A stretch of 45,233 bases of DNA from Rhodoplanes sp. (GCF_013377085.1 NZ_JACAAX010000055.1:1-45233); one strand, 5' to 3'. Positions 20,885-29,587 are shown, counted from the first letter of the stretch. Program-made: numbers and translations. The notes: generated from the letters alone by a model not told the origin.

Positions 20885-21509
20885 AGGTTTGGCCCATCGA
20901 GGGATTGCCGCCGTGATTAAAGAACACGACCGGGCCCGTCAAACGCCGTGATCATCGGGCCGCGCGGCGTGTCTCGTCTCCCGTCATCGATGGCCCGACG
21001 AGCCGCCGTGCGCGGAGAGCGTCCCACCCCGACAGCTCCACTCCGGCACACGCGGCGCCGCGGCGTGTTCCTTTGCTCGCCGGCAGGAGCGATTCTGATC
21101 CGTCTGCTGTCGCGGTCTGCTGTCGCGACTCGCGCAGGCGTGCCACGGCGCAAACGGCTTCGGCGAGTGTCCTGACAATGCCCGCTCCGTCACGGGCCGG
21201 CAGAGTCGACATCGTTGGATTCGAGGAGTCCTCGCGGCTTCGCCCGGAAGTGACCGTCGCCCTGATCGGTCGACACTATCTGTCAATTTCTTGTTTTGCC
21301 AGATAGTGTCAATTTTGTTGACGCAGCGCCGCGGTCGTGCGATCGATCGACGCCTCGTGGACGAGAACTTTCGGCCCACTCCCGGCCGCCGGGCCGGCGC
21401 GTTCGGCGGGGCGACTTGGAATTTTCGACTAGGCGACCCGTGCGTCACGCATTGGCGGTCGCCTGTCTCGGGCTGCGGCCTGGGGCGCAAACGAACAGGA
21501 CCGCTGCCG
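20885..21509. other. Long regulatory gap between IclR gene and the MmgE/PrpD operon
   Basis: 625 bp without a supported gene. The frames open on both strands lack starts with ribosome sites and any recognisable domain. The notable part is an A+T-rich segment at about 21270-21325 with strong dyads, entered separately. Confidence 0.5.
21272..21322. promoter_or_regulatory. Candidate operator: 11-bp inverted repeat plus overlapping dyad
   Basis: GACACTATCTG (21272-21282) is repeated inverted without mismatch at 21300-21310, separated by 17 bp. GTCAA-N5-TTGAC (21308-21322) overlaps its right end, and TGTCAATTT occurs twice in the same orientation (from 21281 and from 21307). On the minus strand this gives two TTGACA -35-like hexamers. 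The site lies 188 bp before the MmgE/PrpD start codon. It probably binds the IclR regulator or another repressor; this is inference. Confidence 0.55.
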
Positions 21510-22931
21510 ATGACCCGGGCCTCCGCCGACACGACGGTCGCGCAGACGCTGGGGGCTTTCGTGGCCGACACCGGGCACGATGACGTTCCGCCGTCCGCCC
21601 GCGCGGCCGCCCGCCGCGCGATCGTCGACGGCATCGGCGTCGGCTTCGCAGGCGCGAATATGCCGTTCGCCCGCATGACGCGCGATCAGGCCCTCGCCGA
21701 ATGGCGGGCGGGCCGGTCGAGCCTGATCGGCGTGTCCGGCGTCGCGCTCGTCGCGCCCGGCGCAGCCCACGTCAACGCCGTTGCGGCGCACGTTCTGGAC
21801 TTCGACGCCAATTTCAATGTCGGCATGGTGTTCGCGCCGGCCGTCCTTCTTCCCGCCATCCTGGCGGCCGCCGAGGAGGAGGATGCGCCCGGGGCCGATG
21901 TCGTCACGGCTTTCGCGATCGGGACCGAGGTGGTCCGTGTCCTCGCCGAAGCGCTGTCGGAATCGCCTTACCGCAAGGACAAGGACAGCCTCTTCTATCG
22001 CGGCTGGTTCAACAGCGCGGTTCTCGGCCCGATCGGCGCGGCCGCCGCTTGTGCGCGCATTCTCCGCCTCGATTCGATCCGCGCCAGCCAGGCGATCGCG
22101 ATCGCTGCGATACAGGCCGGCGGTCTGCGCATCGCGGTGGGATCCGACATGAAGCCTGGCCTGGTCGGCCGTGCCGCGGAGACCGGTGTCCGGGCAGCCG
22201 TTCTGGCGAAGGCCGGGGCGCAGGCTCCAGCGGATGCCGTCGAAGGCTTTCGTGGCCTCGTGCAGGTGGTCAACGGCGGACAATGGAATGCGGCCGCCTT
22301 CGCGACGCTCGGACACTTCGCCGACGTCGGCACCTCCTTCAAGGAGTACCCGGCCTGCTCGTCGATTCAGGCGGCGGCGGAAGCGCTCGAACACCTGATC
22401 GACCGTCACGCGATCGATCGCGCCGACATCGTCGAGGTGCGCTGCGACGTCACGAGCCACATCGCCAGCAACCTGACCTTTCCTCGTCCGGATTCGGTGA
22501 CCCAGGCCCAGTTCTCGATGCCGTTCGCCATCGCGTGCATCCTCCTCCACGGCCACTTCACCGCCGACCTGCTGACGGAGGAGACCGTCCGCGATGACGC
22601 GATCCGATCCGTGATGGGCCGGGTGACGATGCACAAGGCCGCGCTGTTCGACGACGACGAGGTCAGCAGGCTGGCGACGGAGGCCACGCGGGTGACCTTG
22701 ACGTTGAGGGACGGCCGCAGCATCTCGCATCTTCAGGCGGCGGCGACCGGAAAACCGACGAATCCGATCTCGGACGAACGGCTGGACCGGAAGTTCCTTC
22801 GCAACGTCGGTCCGCTCCTGGGAGACGGCGGCGGCCGTGCTCTGCTCGCACGACTGCGCGGACTCGACAGCGCGATCCGGGTCCGCGAGCTCTTCGCGGA
22901 AGCGCCCATGCACGAAAGGCTCGAGCCATGA
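21510..22931 (+). CDS. MmgE/PrpD family protein
   Basis: A 473-residue member of the MmgE/PrpD family, which includes 2-methylcitrate dehydratase and cis-aconitate decarboxylase. The all-helical N-terminal domain (about 1-265) includes HVLDFDAN near 90. The C-terminal lid domain contains SFKEYPACSSIQ near 275, a family hallmark including the substrate-binding KxYPxC. ATG 21510 has AGGA upstream; the frame is open to 21291 but the extension is not family-like. It overlaps the next gene by 4 bp (ATGA). It is not accompanied by prpB or prpC, so a methylcitrate-cycle role is unlikely. Confidence 0.9.
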   Translation: MTRASADTTVAQTLGAFVADTGHDDVPPSARAAARRAIVDGIGVGFAGANMPFARMTRDQALAEWRAGRSSLIGVSGVALVAPGAAHVNAVAAHVLDFDANFNVGMVFAPAVLLPAILAAAEEEDAPGADVVTAFAIGTEVVRVLAEALSESPYRKDKDSLFYRGWFNSAVLGPIGAAAACARILRLDSIRASQAIAIAAIQAGGLRIAVGSDMKPGLVGRAAETGVRAAVLAKAGAQAPADAVEGFRGLVQVVNGGQWNAAAFATLGHFADVGTSFKEYPACSSIQAAAEALEHLIDRHAIDRADIVEVRCDVTSHIASNLTFPRPDSVTQAQFSMPFAIACILLHGHFTADLLTEETVRDDAIRSVMGRVTMHKAALFDDDEVSRLATEATRVTLTLRDGRSISHLQAAATGKPTNPISDERLDRKFLRNVGPLLGDGGGRALLARLRGLDSAIRVRELFAEAPMHERLEP

Positions 22932-24058
22932 CCGCCGTGCGAGGAGACAAGGTCGCGATCCTCGGAGCCGGCGCGATCGGCCTGGCGACGGCGGCCGTCC
23001 TGGCCGATCGGGGACATCGGCCCGCCGTCTGGTCGCCCCGAGGGCGAAGCCTCGTGGGCATGCCGCCGACATCGCCGCTCGCGGCGACAGGGGCCCTCGA
23101 CGGGTCTTGGGAGATCACATGCGCCGCCGATCTCCCGACCGCGCTGTCGAGCGCCGACACCATCATTCTGGCACTGGACGCCAACGGGCATGCCGACGTG
23201 ATGGACGCCGTTGCTCCGCTTCTGCAGCCCGGCACCACCGTCATCATCGAGGCGGCGCACTCGCTCGGCGCAGTCTATCTCTCACGTCTTCTCCACGATC
23301 GCGGCATCCGCCTTCCGGTCGTCTCCTGGAGCACGGCGATCGCCACGGCGCACCGCACCGGACCGCTCACCGTCGATATCCGCACGATCCGGCCACGCAT
23401 CGACGCGGCGGTCATGCCGGGCGACATGCGCGACGCCGGGATCGCCACCTGCCGAACGCTGTTCGGTGACCGGTTCGCGACGAGAACCGATGCGCTCGCC
23501 ATCGCGCTTCTCTCGAACTGCAACCCGATCTTCCACGTCCCGGTCTGTCTCCTGAACGTCTCGCGCGTCGAGCACGGCGAAACATGGGCGCCTTACGGCC
23601 ACACGACACCGTCGGTCGGCCGGTTGATGGAAGCCCTGGACCGGGAACGGATCGCGATCGGCGCCGCCTTCGGGCACGAGATCCACAGCGTGAACGAGCA
23701 CTTTCATCGATCCTTCCGCATTCCGCTGGGGTCGATGGCCGAGATGAACGCCACGCTCTTCGCCGCCGGGCGCGGCCCGCGCGGCCCACGCGACATCGCG
23801 CATCGCTATTTCGCGCAGGACATCTCGTACGGACTGGTGTTCGCCGCCGCGATGGCGCGCTCGGCGGGCATCGCGGCTCCCCTCCACGAGGCGACGATCG
23901 ACCTGGCGTCGGCGGCATTGGGCCGGGACTTCACCGCCGACAACACGCTCATCCCGTTGCTCGGACTGCAGGGACTCGATCGTGACGACGTTCTGAAGCG
24001 TGCCTCGGAAGGATACTTTCCCACGACCTCCCAGGGCAACGAGCGGCCCTTGCCATGA
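22928..24058 (+). CDS. Octopine/nopaline dehydrogenase family protein
   Basis: A 376-residue NAD(P)-dependent enzyme. The N-terminal Rossmann fold has GAGAIGLA (13-20). The C-terminal helical domain resembles the opine dehydrogenase family, with a conserved His/Asn region (NPIFHVP near 200) and a long HEIHSVNEHFH segment. Family members reduce the imine formed between an amino acid and a keto acid, or run the reverse reaction during opine breakdown. It is translationally coupled to MmgE/PrpD (ATGA overlap). Clustering with an exported amidohydrolase and a carboxylate receptor suggests catabolism of an N-substituted amino acid; this is inference. Other enzymes of this superfold, such as ketopantoate reductase, are less likely given length. 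Confidence 0.83.
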   Translation: MTAVRGDKVAILGAGAIGLATAAVLADRGHRPAVWSPRGRSLVGMPPTSPLAATGALDGSWEITCAADLPTALSSADTIILALDANGHADVMDAVAPLLQPGTTVIIEAAHSLGAVYLSRLLHDRGIRLPVVSWSTAIATAHRTGPLTVDIRTIRPRIDAAVMPGDMRDAGIATCRTLFGDRFATRTDALAIALLSNCNPIFHVPVCLLNVSRVEHGETWAPYGHTTPSVGRLMEALDRERIAIGAAFGHEIHSVNEHFHRSFRIPLGSMAEMNATLFAAGRGPRGPRDIAHRYFAQDISYGLVFAAAMARSAGIAAPLHEATIDLASAALGRDFTADNTLIPLLGLQGLDRDDVLKRASEGYFPTTSQGNERPLP

Positions 24059-24194
24059 CGTTCCGGCAAACCGTCTGCGCCGTTCTCGCAGGACCACCAC
24101 GAGGCACGCCGCACAGGCACCTCTCTTCGACTGTCAGGTCGTCCGGGACATGCAGTGCGCCCGCGCTGCGCACCATCGCAAAAGGAGAACGACG

Positions 24195-25175
24195 ATGCGA
24201 CGACGCAGCTTCCTGATCGGCGGCGGCATGACCCTGGCGAGCGCGCTCGCCAGACCGGCCGTGCATGCGCAATCGGCTTGGCCGCACGGCCAACCGATCC
24301 GCATGGTCGTGCCGTTCCCGGCCGGTGCGGGCGTCGACGGCATGGCACGACTCGCCGCCGAGCGCCTGCAGGACAAGCTCGGCGCCACTATAATCGTCGA
24401 GAACCGCCCGGGCGGCGCAGGCGTGGTCGGCACGACCGCGGTGATGCAGGCGAAACCCGACGGGTATACGCTGCTCGGCTCTGCCATCAATCACGTCGTG
24501 TTGAACTTGGTTCTGCGCGGCGCCACCTTCGATCCGCAGAAGGATTTCGAATGCGTGGCGCGAACCGCCAGCGCCCCGCTGGTGATGGTCATAGCGCCGC
24601 AGCGACCCGAGCGGACGCTTACCGAGATCCTCGAGTCAGCCAAGCGCGCTCCCAAGGAGTGGACCTTTGCGGTCCCCTCGCTCACAGCGCCCGCCCATCT
24701 GGCGGCCATCGATTTCATGCGCCGGACGGGCGTGAAATTCACCCTTGCGTACTATCGCGGCGCCGCTCCGGCCCTGACCGACGTGCTCGGCGGGCACGTC
24801 CAGTTGATGGTCGATTCCGCGTTCACGATGGTGCCGGCGGCGCTCGACGGCAGGCTCCGCGCGATCGGCGTCACCTCACGCCAGCGCTCACCCTTGGCGC
24901 CGCAAATCCCGACCATGATCGAGGCCGGTGTGCCCGATTTCGTCGCGGATTCCTGGTACGGCATCTGGGCGCCCAAGGGCACGCCGGTGGACATCCGCCA
25001 GCGCATCAACGACGTCATGCGCGAAGCGATGGCCGATCCCGAAATCGTCAAGAAGCTGCAGGGCTGGTTTCTCGAACCGGTGGCGGAATCGATCGACCAG
25101 ACGGAGACCTTCATCGCCGGTGAGGTGCCGCGTGTGGTCGCGCTGCTCAAAAGCGTCGATTTCCAGCCTCAATAG
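24195..25175 (+). CDS. Bug family tripartite tricarboxylate transporter substrate receptor
   Basis: A 326-residue periplasmic binding protein of the TctC/Bug family. The signal peptide starts MRRRSFLIGG (Tat-like) with cleavage likely after HAQ near 26. The ligand loop PFPAGAGVD near 40, VENRPGGAGVVG near 70 and the YYRGAAPALTD segment near 190 match the family. ATG 24195 is preceded by an excellent AAAGGAGAA. It lies 136 bp after the opine-dehydrogenase-like gene in the same direction and probably belongs to the operon. No tctA/tctB accompany it. It is only distantly similar to the receptor at 13003-14007, so the two clusters import different acids. Confidence 0.92.
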   Translation: MRRRSFLIGGGMTLASALARPAVHAQSAWPHGQPIRMVVPFPAGAGVDGMARLAAERLQDKLGATIIVENRPGGAGVVGTTAVMQAKPDGYTLLGSAINHVVLNLVLRGATFDPQKDFECVARTASAPLVMVIAPQRPERTLTEILESAKRAPKEWTFAVPSLTAPAHLAAIDFMRRTGVKFTLAYYRGAAPALTDVLGGHVQLMVDSAFTMVPAALDGRLRAIGVTSRQRSPLAPQIPTMIEAGVPDFVADSWYGIWAPKGTPVDIRQRINDVMREAMADPEIVKKLQGWFLEPVAESIDQTETFIAGEVPRVVALLKSVDFQPQ

Positions 25176-25508
25176 CGCCGCGACAGCGACGCGGTGACTC
25201 TGATCACCGAGCGGACCCATCGGTTGGCGATCAATGCGGACGACTCGGGGCCGCGACTGCCCTCCGGCACCATCCGGACGACGGTCGAGGTCCGTGTCGC
25301 GGCGGCTGACGGGGGCGTAGCCGACCTTCGCCTGAAGCCGCGAGCTTCGGCGTCTTATGCGAACGCGGACTGATGCAGCGAAGCCATCCACCGGATGATC
25401 GGCAGGCGTTGGTCTCCAGCGCTTCCGTTATTGTGAAATACGGAAGTCGACGATCGATCGAGTGTCGGTAATTCAATCGGCTATCAAGCCAACATCGACC
25501 ATCGGTTG
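25176..25508. other. Intergenic region between convergent receptor gene and polA
   Basis: About 330 bp without a supported gene. The 3' half is less GC-rich than its surroundings and contains a dyad (CTTCCGT at 25422-25428, ACGGAAG at 25440-25446, 11-bp spacer) that looks like an operator. No adjacent start codon explains it. It may be left over from a removed gene. Confidence 0.45.
25422..25446. promoter_or_regulatory. Orphan operator-like dyad
   Basis: Seven-base perfect arms CTTCCGT/ACGGAAG around 11 bp. Dyads of this TTCCG-N-CGGAA kind are used by many regulators, IclR types among them. It sits between two convergent genes, where a promoter is not expected, so function is uncertain. Confidence 0.3.
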
Positions 25509-25545
25509 AAAATCAGCTTCCAGCCGCTGCGCGACCGAAGCTGAT
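25509..25545 (-). terminator. Probable terminator of polA
   Basis: On the minus strand ATCAGCTTC (25545-25537) pairs perfectly with GAAGCTGAT (25520-25512) around a 16-nt loop, and the stem is followed by TTTTC. It begins 17 bp after the polA stop. Confidence 0.55.
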
Positions 25546-25562
25546 CCAGCGCTCCGGGTGCA

Positions 25563-28500
25563 TCAATGCGCCTCGTCCCAATTGTCGGCGGCGCGGGCAT
25601 CGACATGCAGGGGCACCGAGAGCGCGACGGCCGGCATGGCGGCCTGTTCCATCACGCGCGTCACCACCGGCAGGGTCTTCTCCACCTCGCCGTCCGGCAC
25701 CTCGAAGACCAGCTCGTCGTGCACCTGCAGGAGCATGCGGGCCGTGAGCTTCGCCGCGGCGAGCGCGCCCTCCATCCGCACCATGGCGCGGCGGATGATG
25801 TCGGCCGCCGTGCCCTGCAGGCGCGCATTGATGGCGGCGCGCTCGTTGAAGGCGCGCAGCGACGGGTTCGACGCGCCGATGTCCGGGTAGTGGCACTTCC
25901 GGCCGAACAGGGTCGCCACGTAGCCATGCGTGCGGCAAAACAGCTTGGTCGCTTCCATGTAGTCGCGGATGCCGGGAAATCGCTCGAAATAGCGCTTGAT
26001 GTAGGCGCCCGCCTCCTCGCGCGGAATGCCGAGCTGATTGGCCAGGCCGAAGGCCGAGATGCCGTAGATGATGCCGAAATTGATCGCCTTGGCGCGGCGG
26101 CGCACCTCGGCCGGCATGCCCGCGACCGGCACCCCGAACATCTCGGACGCGGTCAGGGCGTGGATATCGATGCCCTCGCTGAACGCGGTCTTGAGCGCCG
26201 GGATGTCGGCGATCTCGGCCAAGAGCCTCAGCTCGATCTGCGAATAGTCCGCAGACACGAGCTTGGTGCCGGGCCGCGCGACAAACGCGCGGCGGATCTT
26301 TCGGCCCTCCTCGGTGCGGACCGGGATGTTCTGCAGATTGGGATCGGCCGACGACAGCCGCCCCGTGGTGGTGGCGGCGAGCGCGAAGGTGGTGTGCACC
26401 CGGCGCGTCTGCGGATTGACGAAGGTCGGCAGCAGATCCGTGTAAGTCGATTTCAGCTTCGTCAGTTGCCGCCATTCCAAAAGCTTGACCGGGAGAACGT
26501 GGCCCTGCTCGGCGAGCTCGTCGAGCACGTTGGCCGAGGTCGACCATGCACCCGTCTTGGTCTTCTTGCCGCCGGACAGGCCGAACTTCCCGAACAGGAT
26601 GTCGCCGAGCTGCTTCGGGCTGCCCAGATTGAACGGCTCGCCGGCGAGCTTTTGAACCTCGTCCTCCAGCGCGGCCGCCTTCTGGGCGAGCTCGCCCGAA
26701 AGGCGCGACAGGATCTCGCGGTCGATCGCGATGCCGCGCCGCTCCATGCGCATCAGCACCGGCACCAAAGGCCTTTCCAGCGTCTCGTAGACCGTGGTCA
26801 TGTGCTCGGCGACGAGGCGGGCGCGGAACAGCCGCCACAGCCGCAACGCCATGTCGGCCTGCTCGGCGCAATAGGGGCAGGCGCGCGAGATCTCCACCTG
26901 CTCGAACGGCACCTGGGCCTTGCCCTTGCCGGCGATGTCGGCGAGCGCCAGCGCCTCGTGGCCGAAATGCCGGTGGGCGAGATCGGCGAGCCCGTGCGGG
27001 GCGATGCCGGCGTCGAGCACATAGGACATGAGCTGTACGTCGTCGATCGCCACCGCCTCGATGCCGTGACGCATCAGCGCGTGCAGGTCGGCCTTGAGAT
27101 CGTGGCCGATCTTGAGGACGCCCGGGCTCTCCAGCATGGGCTCGAGCCGCGCCAGCGCCTCGCCGAGATCGACCTGGCCCGGAAACAGACCGCCGCCTTC
27201 AAGAAGATCGTCGCCGCGGCGATGGCCGAGCGGCACATAGGCGGCGCGCCCCGGCGCCAGCGCCAGCGCGAGACCGACCAGATCGGCGCGCATCGGATCC
27301 GACGAGGTGGTGACGATGTCGAGCGCGACGAAGCCCTGGTCGGTCGCCGCGGCGATCCATTTTTCCAGCGTCGCGACATCCCCGATCGGCGCGTAGCCGG
27401 TGCGGTCGAGCTTTTGCTTCGAAAGCTCGTCCTTGCGGCTCGCCGCCAGCGCCTCCGGCGTGACGACGATCGCGCCGCCGCCGTTCGGTCGCGCCGCCGG
27501 CGGCGGACGGGTGTCGCCGAGGTCGAAGCCGAGCTGGCCCGAGGCGCCGGCGCGGCGCGGCGCCGGAGCTGATTCGCCGACCGGCTCGCCGGCGGCAGCG
27601 GGCGCCCCTGCGGATGCGTCAACCGATGCATTGGCGCGCAAAACCGGATCGGCCTCGATGTCGTTCGGATCGATCGCCAGGGCCTCGGCGACACGCCGGG
27701 TCAGCGTGGAAAACTCCATCGCCTTGAGGAAGGCGATCAGCTTCGTCGCGTCACGGCCGTCGAGCAGCAGATCGTCGAGCGGACAGGCGACGTCGACATG
27801 GTCGTCGAGCAGCACGAGCCGCCGCGACATCAGCGCCGTGTCGGCATTGTCGAGCAGCGTCTGGCGGCGCTTCTCCTGCTTGATCTCGCCGGCGCGCGCC
27901 AAAAGCGCGTCGAGGTCGCCGTACTCGCCGATGAGCTGCGCCGCGGTCTTCACGCCGATGCCGGGCACGCCCGGCACGTTGTCGGTCGGATCGCCGATCA
28001 GCGCCTGCACGTCCGGCACCTTTTCGGGCGGCACGCCGAACTTCTCGATCACCTGGTCGCGGCCGATGCGGCGCTCGTTGCCGGGCATCGGGTCGTACAT
28101 CAGGACGCCGTCGCGCACGAGCTGCATCAAATCCTTGTCGCCGGCCACGATGGTGACGTCGGCCCCCGCCTCGCGGGCGACACGCGCATAGGTGGCGATC
28201 AGGTCGTCGGCCTCGAAGCCCTCCTGCTCGATCGGGATGAGGCCGAAGGCCCGCACCGCGTCGCGCATCAGCGGGAACTGCGGGATCAGCTCGTCGGGCG
28301 GCTCGGGGCGGTGGCCCTTGTAGTCGGAAAAGATGTCGTTGCGGAAGGTCTTGCCCGAGTAGTCGAACACCACCGCCATGTGGGTCGGGTTGACGCCGTC
28401 GAGCCCCTCGCGCAACAGCTTCCACATCATGTTGCAGAACGCCATCACGCCGCCGACCGGCAGCCCGTCGGAGCGGGTGAACGCGCGGCCCCGGCTCTGC

Positions 28501-28607
28501 GCCGCCTTGAACATGGCGAAATAGGCGCGGAACACGAAGGACGACCCGTCGATCAGGAAGACGTGGTCGCCCTTGCGGAGCGGGCGGGCGAGCGGTTCGG
28601 CGGACAT
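25563..28607 (-). CDS. polA: DNA polymerase I
   Basis: A 1014-residue family A polymerase for Okazaki-fragment processing and gap repair. The 5'-3' nuclease domain (about 1-310, LIDGSSFVFRAYF) is followed by a Pro/Ala-rich linker, the 3'-5' exonuclease-like domain (about 410-600) and the polymerase domain. Motif A DYSQIELR, motif B (RRRAKAINFGIIYG) and motif C VHDE are intact. The proofreading site is degenerate. ExoI reads DIV (430-432) where the family has DTE, ExoII has GHDLKAD where Asn is expected, and ExoIII reads YCAEQ, so the last Asp ligand is Gln583. Polymerase and 5' nuclease activity should remain; proofreading is probably lost. Single gene with its own terminator. Confidence 0.97.
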   Translation of the reverse strand: MSAEPLARPLRKGDHVFLIDGSSFVFRAYFAMFKAAQSRGRAFTRSDGLPVGGVMAFCNMMWKLLREGLDGVNPTHMAVVFDYSGKTFRNDIFSDYKGHRPEPPDELIPQFPLMRDAVRAFGLIPIEQEGFEADDLIATYARVAREAGADVTIVAGDKDLMQLVRDGVLMYDPMPGNERRIGRDQVIEKFGVPPEKVPDVQALIGDPTDNVPGVPGIGVKTAAQLIGEYGDLDALLARAGEIKQEKRRQTLLDNADTALMSRRLVLLDDHVDVACPLDDLLLDGRDATKLIAFLKAMEFSTLTRRVAEALAIDPNDIEADPVLRANASVDASAGAPAAAGEPVGESAPAPRRAGASGQLGFDLGDTRPPPAARPNGGGAIVVTPEALAASRKDELSKQKLDRTGYAPIGDVATLEKWIAAATDQGFVALDIVTTSSDPMRADLVGLALALAPGRAAYVPLGHRRGDDLLEGGGLFPGQVDLGEALARLEPMLESPGVLKIGHDLKADLHALMRHGIEAVAIDDVQLMSYVLDAGIAPHGLADLAHRHFGHEALALADIAGKGKAQVPFEQVEISRACPYCAEQADMALRLWRLFRARLVAEHMTTVYETLERPLVPVLMRMERRGIAIDREILSRLSGELAQKAAALEDEVQKLAGEPFNLGSPKQLGDILFGKFGLSGGKKTKTGAWSTSANVLDELAEQGHVLPVKLLEWRQLTKLKSTYTDLLPTFVNPQTRRVHTTFALAATTTGRLSSADPNLQNIPVRTEEGRKIRRAFVARPGTKLVSADYSQIELRLLAEIADIPALKTAFSEGIDIHALTASEMFGVPVAGMPAEVRRRAKAINFGIIYGISAFGLANQLGIPREEAGAYIKRYFERFPGIRDYMEATKLFCRTHGYVATLFGRKCHYPDIGASNPSLRAFNERAAINARLQGTAADIIRRAMVRMEGALAAAKLTARMLLQVHDELVFEVPDGEVEKTLPVVTRVMEQAAMPAVALSVPLHVDARAADNWDEAH

Positions 28608-28794
28608 GCAGGACTCGGGGCTACGGAATCGGGCCCCGAACTATACACTCTCGGCCGGCTGCGCCAGTCCACTGCACCAAGGGGCCGGCGTCTTTGGGAC
28701 GACAATGCCGAAGCCGGCGTCGTCTCGCCCGTATCTCGTCCGTCTTCGCGAGCCGGCGCTCGCCTCGATCGGGAAGGCGCCGAGACGAGGGGCG

Positions 28795-29076
28795 CTATCG
28801 GCCGGGCTGTGCCTTCCAGAAGCCTTCCGCGTATCGCAGGGCGACCAGCAGGATGCCCGAACCGGCCGCGGCCGTGATGGCCGGCCCGATCAGCTTCACC
28901 GGAATCTGCACGCCGTAGCGACGGGCAAGCCAGGTGCCGGCCAGAGCGCCGACGATGCCGACAAAGACATCGCCGATCAGATCGAAGCCGAGGCCGCGTC
29001 CGATGCTGTTGGCCCACCAGCCGACCAAAACGCCGACGAGCAGAATGACGACGGTACTCTCACCAGAAATAACCAC
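28795..29076 (-). CDS. GlsB/YeaQ/YmgE family small membrane protein
   Basis: A 93-residue protein with three hydrophobic segments (about 8-27, 32-50, 60-82) and the glycine-rich pattern of the transglycosylase-associated family (GLGFDLIGDVFVGIVGA). Family members are stress-linked inner-membrane proteins of unknown mechanism. The start is GTG at 29076, preceded by GGAGG at 6 nt; the open frame continues upstream to 29184, but without a ribosome site. It lies upstream of polA on the same strand (187 bp). Confidence 0.8.
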   Translation of the reverse strand: MVISGESTVVILLVGVLVGWWANSIGRGLGFDLIGDVFVGIVGALAGTWLARRYGVQIPVKLIGPAITAAAGSGILLVALRYAEGFWKAQPGR

Positions 29077-29356
29077 GTAAGCCTCCGTTGCCTTTTCGAG
29101 TCGCGAGAAACGTCCAGCAGACATGAGGACGTCCGGCGGCGGCCTGGGTCCTGGTTCTATACTCTGCGGTGCAGGGCAATCCACGATACCCGATGGAGAA
29201 CCGCGTGACGCCTTACCCGCAAGGCCAATGGACCGGCCACGCCATGCAGGGGGCGAAATTCCCCCTGCGCCTGCGCGAACGGTCCATCAGCAACCGTATT
29301 GCATCGTCGTCGAAGTCAGCGTCCCGGCTGCAATGGCCGGCCGAGGTTTCGACGAC
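29077..29356. other. Gap between GlsB-type gene and pucA
   Basis: The region holds a TATACT -10-like box on the plus strand (29158-29163) and a perfect 8-bp hairpin (GCAGGGGG 29246-29253, CCCCCTGC 29261-29268). A 59-codon plus-strand frame (29193-29372) is open, but it lacks a ribosome site and any known domain, so I do not call it as a gene. Confidence 0.4.
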
Positions 29357-29386
29357 GACGCCGGGCCAGTGACCGACCCCGGCGTC
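29357..29386 (-). terminator. 3' hairpin of the pucBA transcript
   Basis: A perfect 9-bp stem (GACGCCGGG/CCCGGCGTC) with a 12-nt loop begins 4 bp after the pucA stop codon. There is no T-run after it, so it may be a 3' stabilising hairpin or a weak terminator. Confidence 0.5.
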
Positions 29387-29390
29387 GATG

Positions 29391-29570
29391 CTACTTCTTC
29401 ACGACCTTCTCGGCGGCCGTCTTATCGTTGATGAAATTGTAGCGCGGATTGTTGAGGACGAAGGAATGCACGGCGATCGCGACGAGCAACGCCACGATCC
29501 AGATGACCGGAAGCCACGTCGACGGGTTGATGACCTGCCAAATCTTGTAGTCGTCTGCCGGGTTAGCCAT
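29391..29570 (-). CDS. pucA: Light-harvesting complex 2 alpha subunit
   Basis: A 59-residue single-span antenna apoprotein that binds bacteriochlorophyll in the intracytoplasmic membrane. It closely resembles the alpha chain of Phaeospirillum molischianum LH2 (NPx[24 protein letters not shown]). Without the initiator Met, Asp6 matches the B800 magnesium ligand of that complex and His34 the B850 ligand. Residue 45 is Phe where molischianum has Trp45, the hydrogen-bond donor to a B850 acetyl group. AGAGGA lies about 9 nt before ATG 29570. The gene starts 17 bp after pucB. No pucC, puf or bch gene is near. Confidence 0.93.
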   Translation of the reverse strand: MANPADDYKIWQVINPSTWLPVIWIVALLVAIAVHSFVLNNPRYNFINDKTAAEKVVKK

Positions 29571-29587
29571 AATCTATTTCCTCTCGC

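Noticed and set aside
29193-29372. 59-codon plus-strand frame next to pucA
   Set aside because: No Shine-Dalgarno, no similarity recognised, and it overlaps a hairpin. The -10-like box upstream has no -35 partner.
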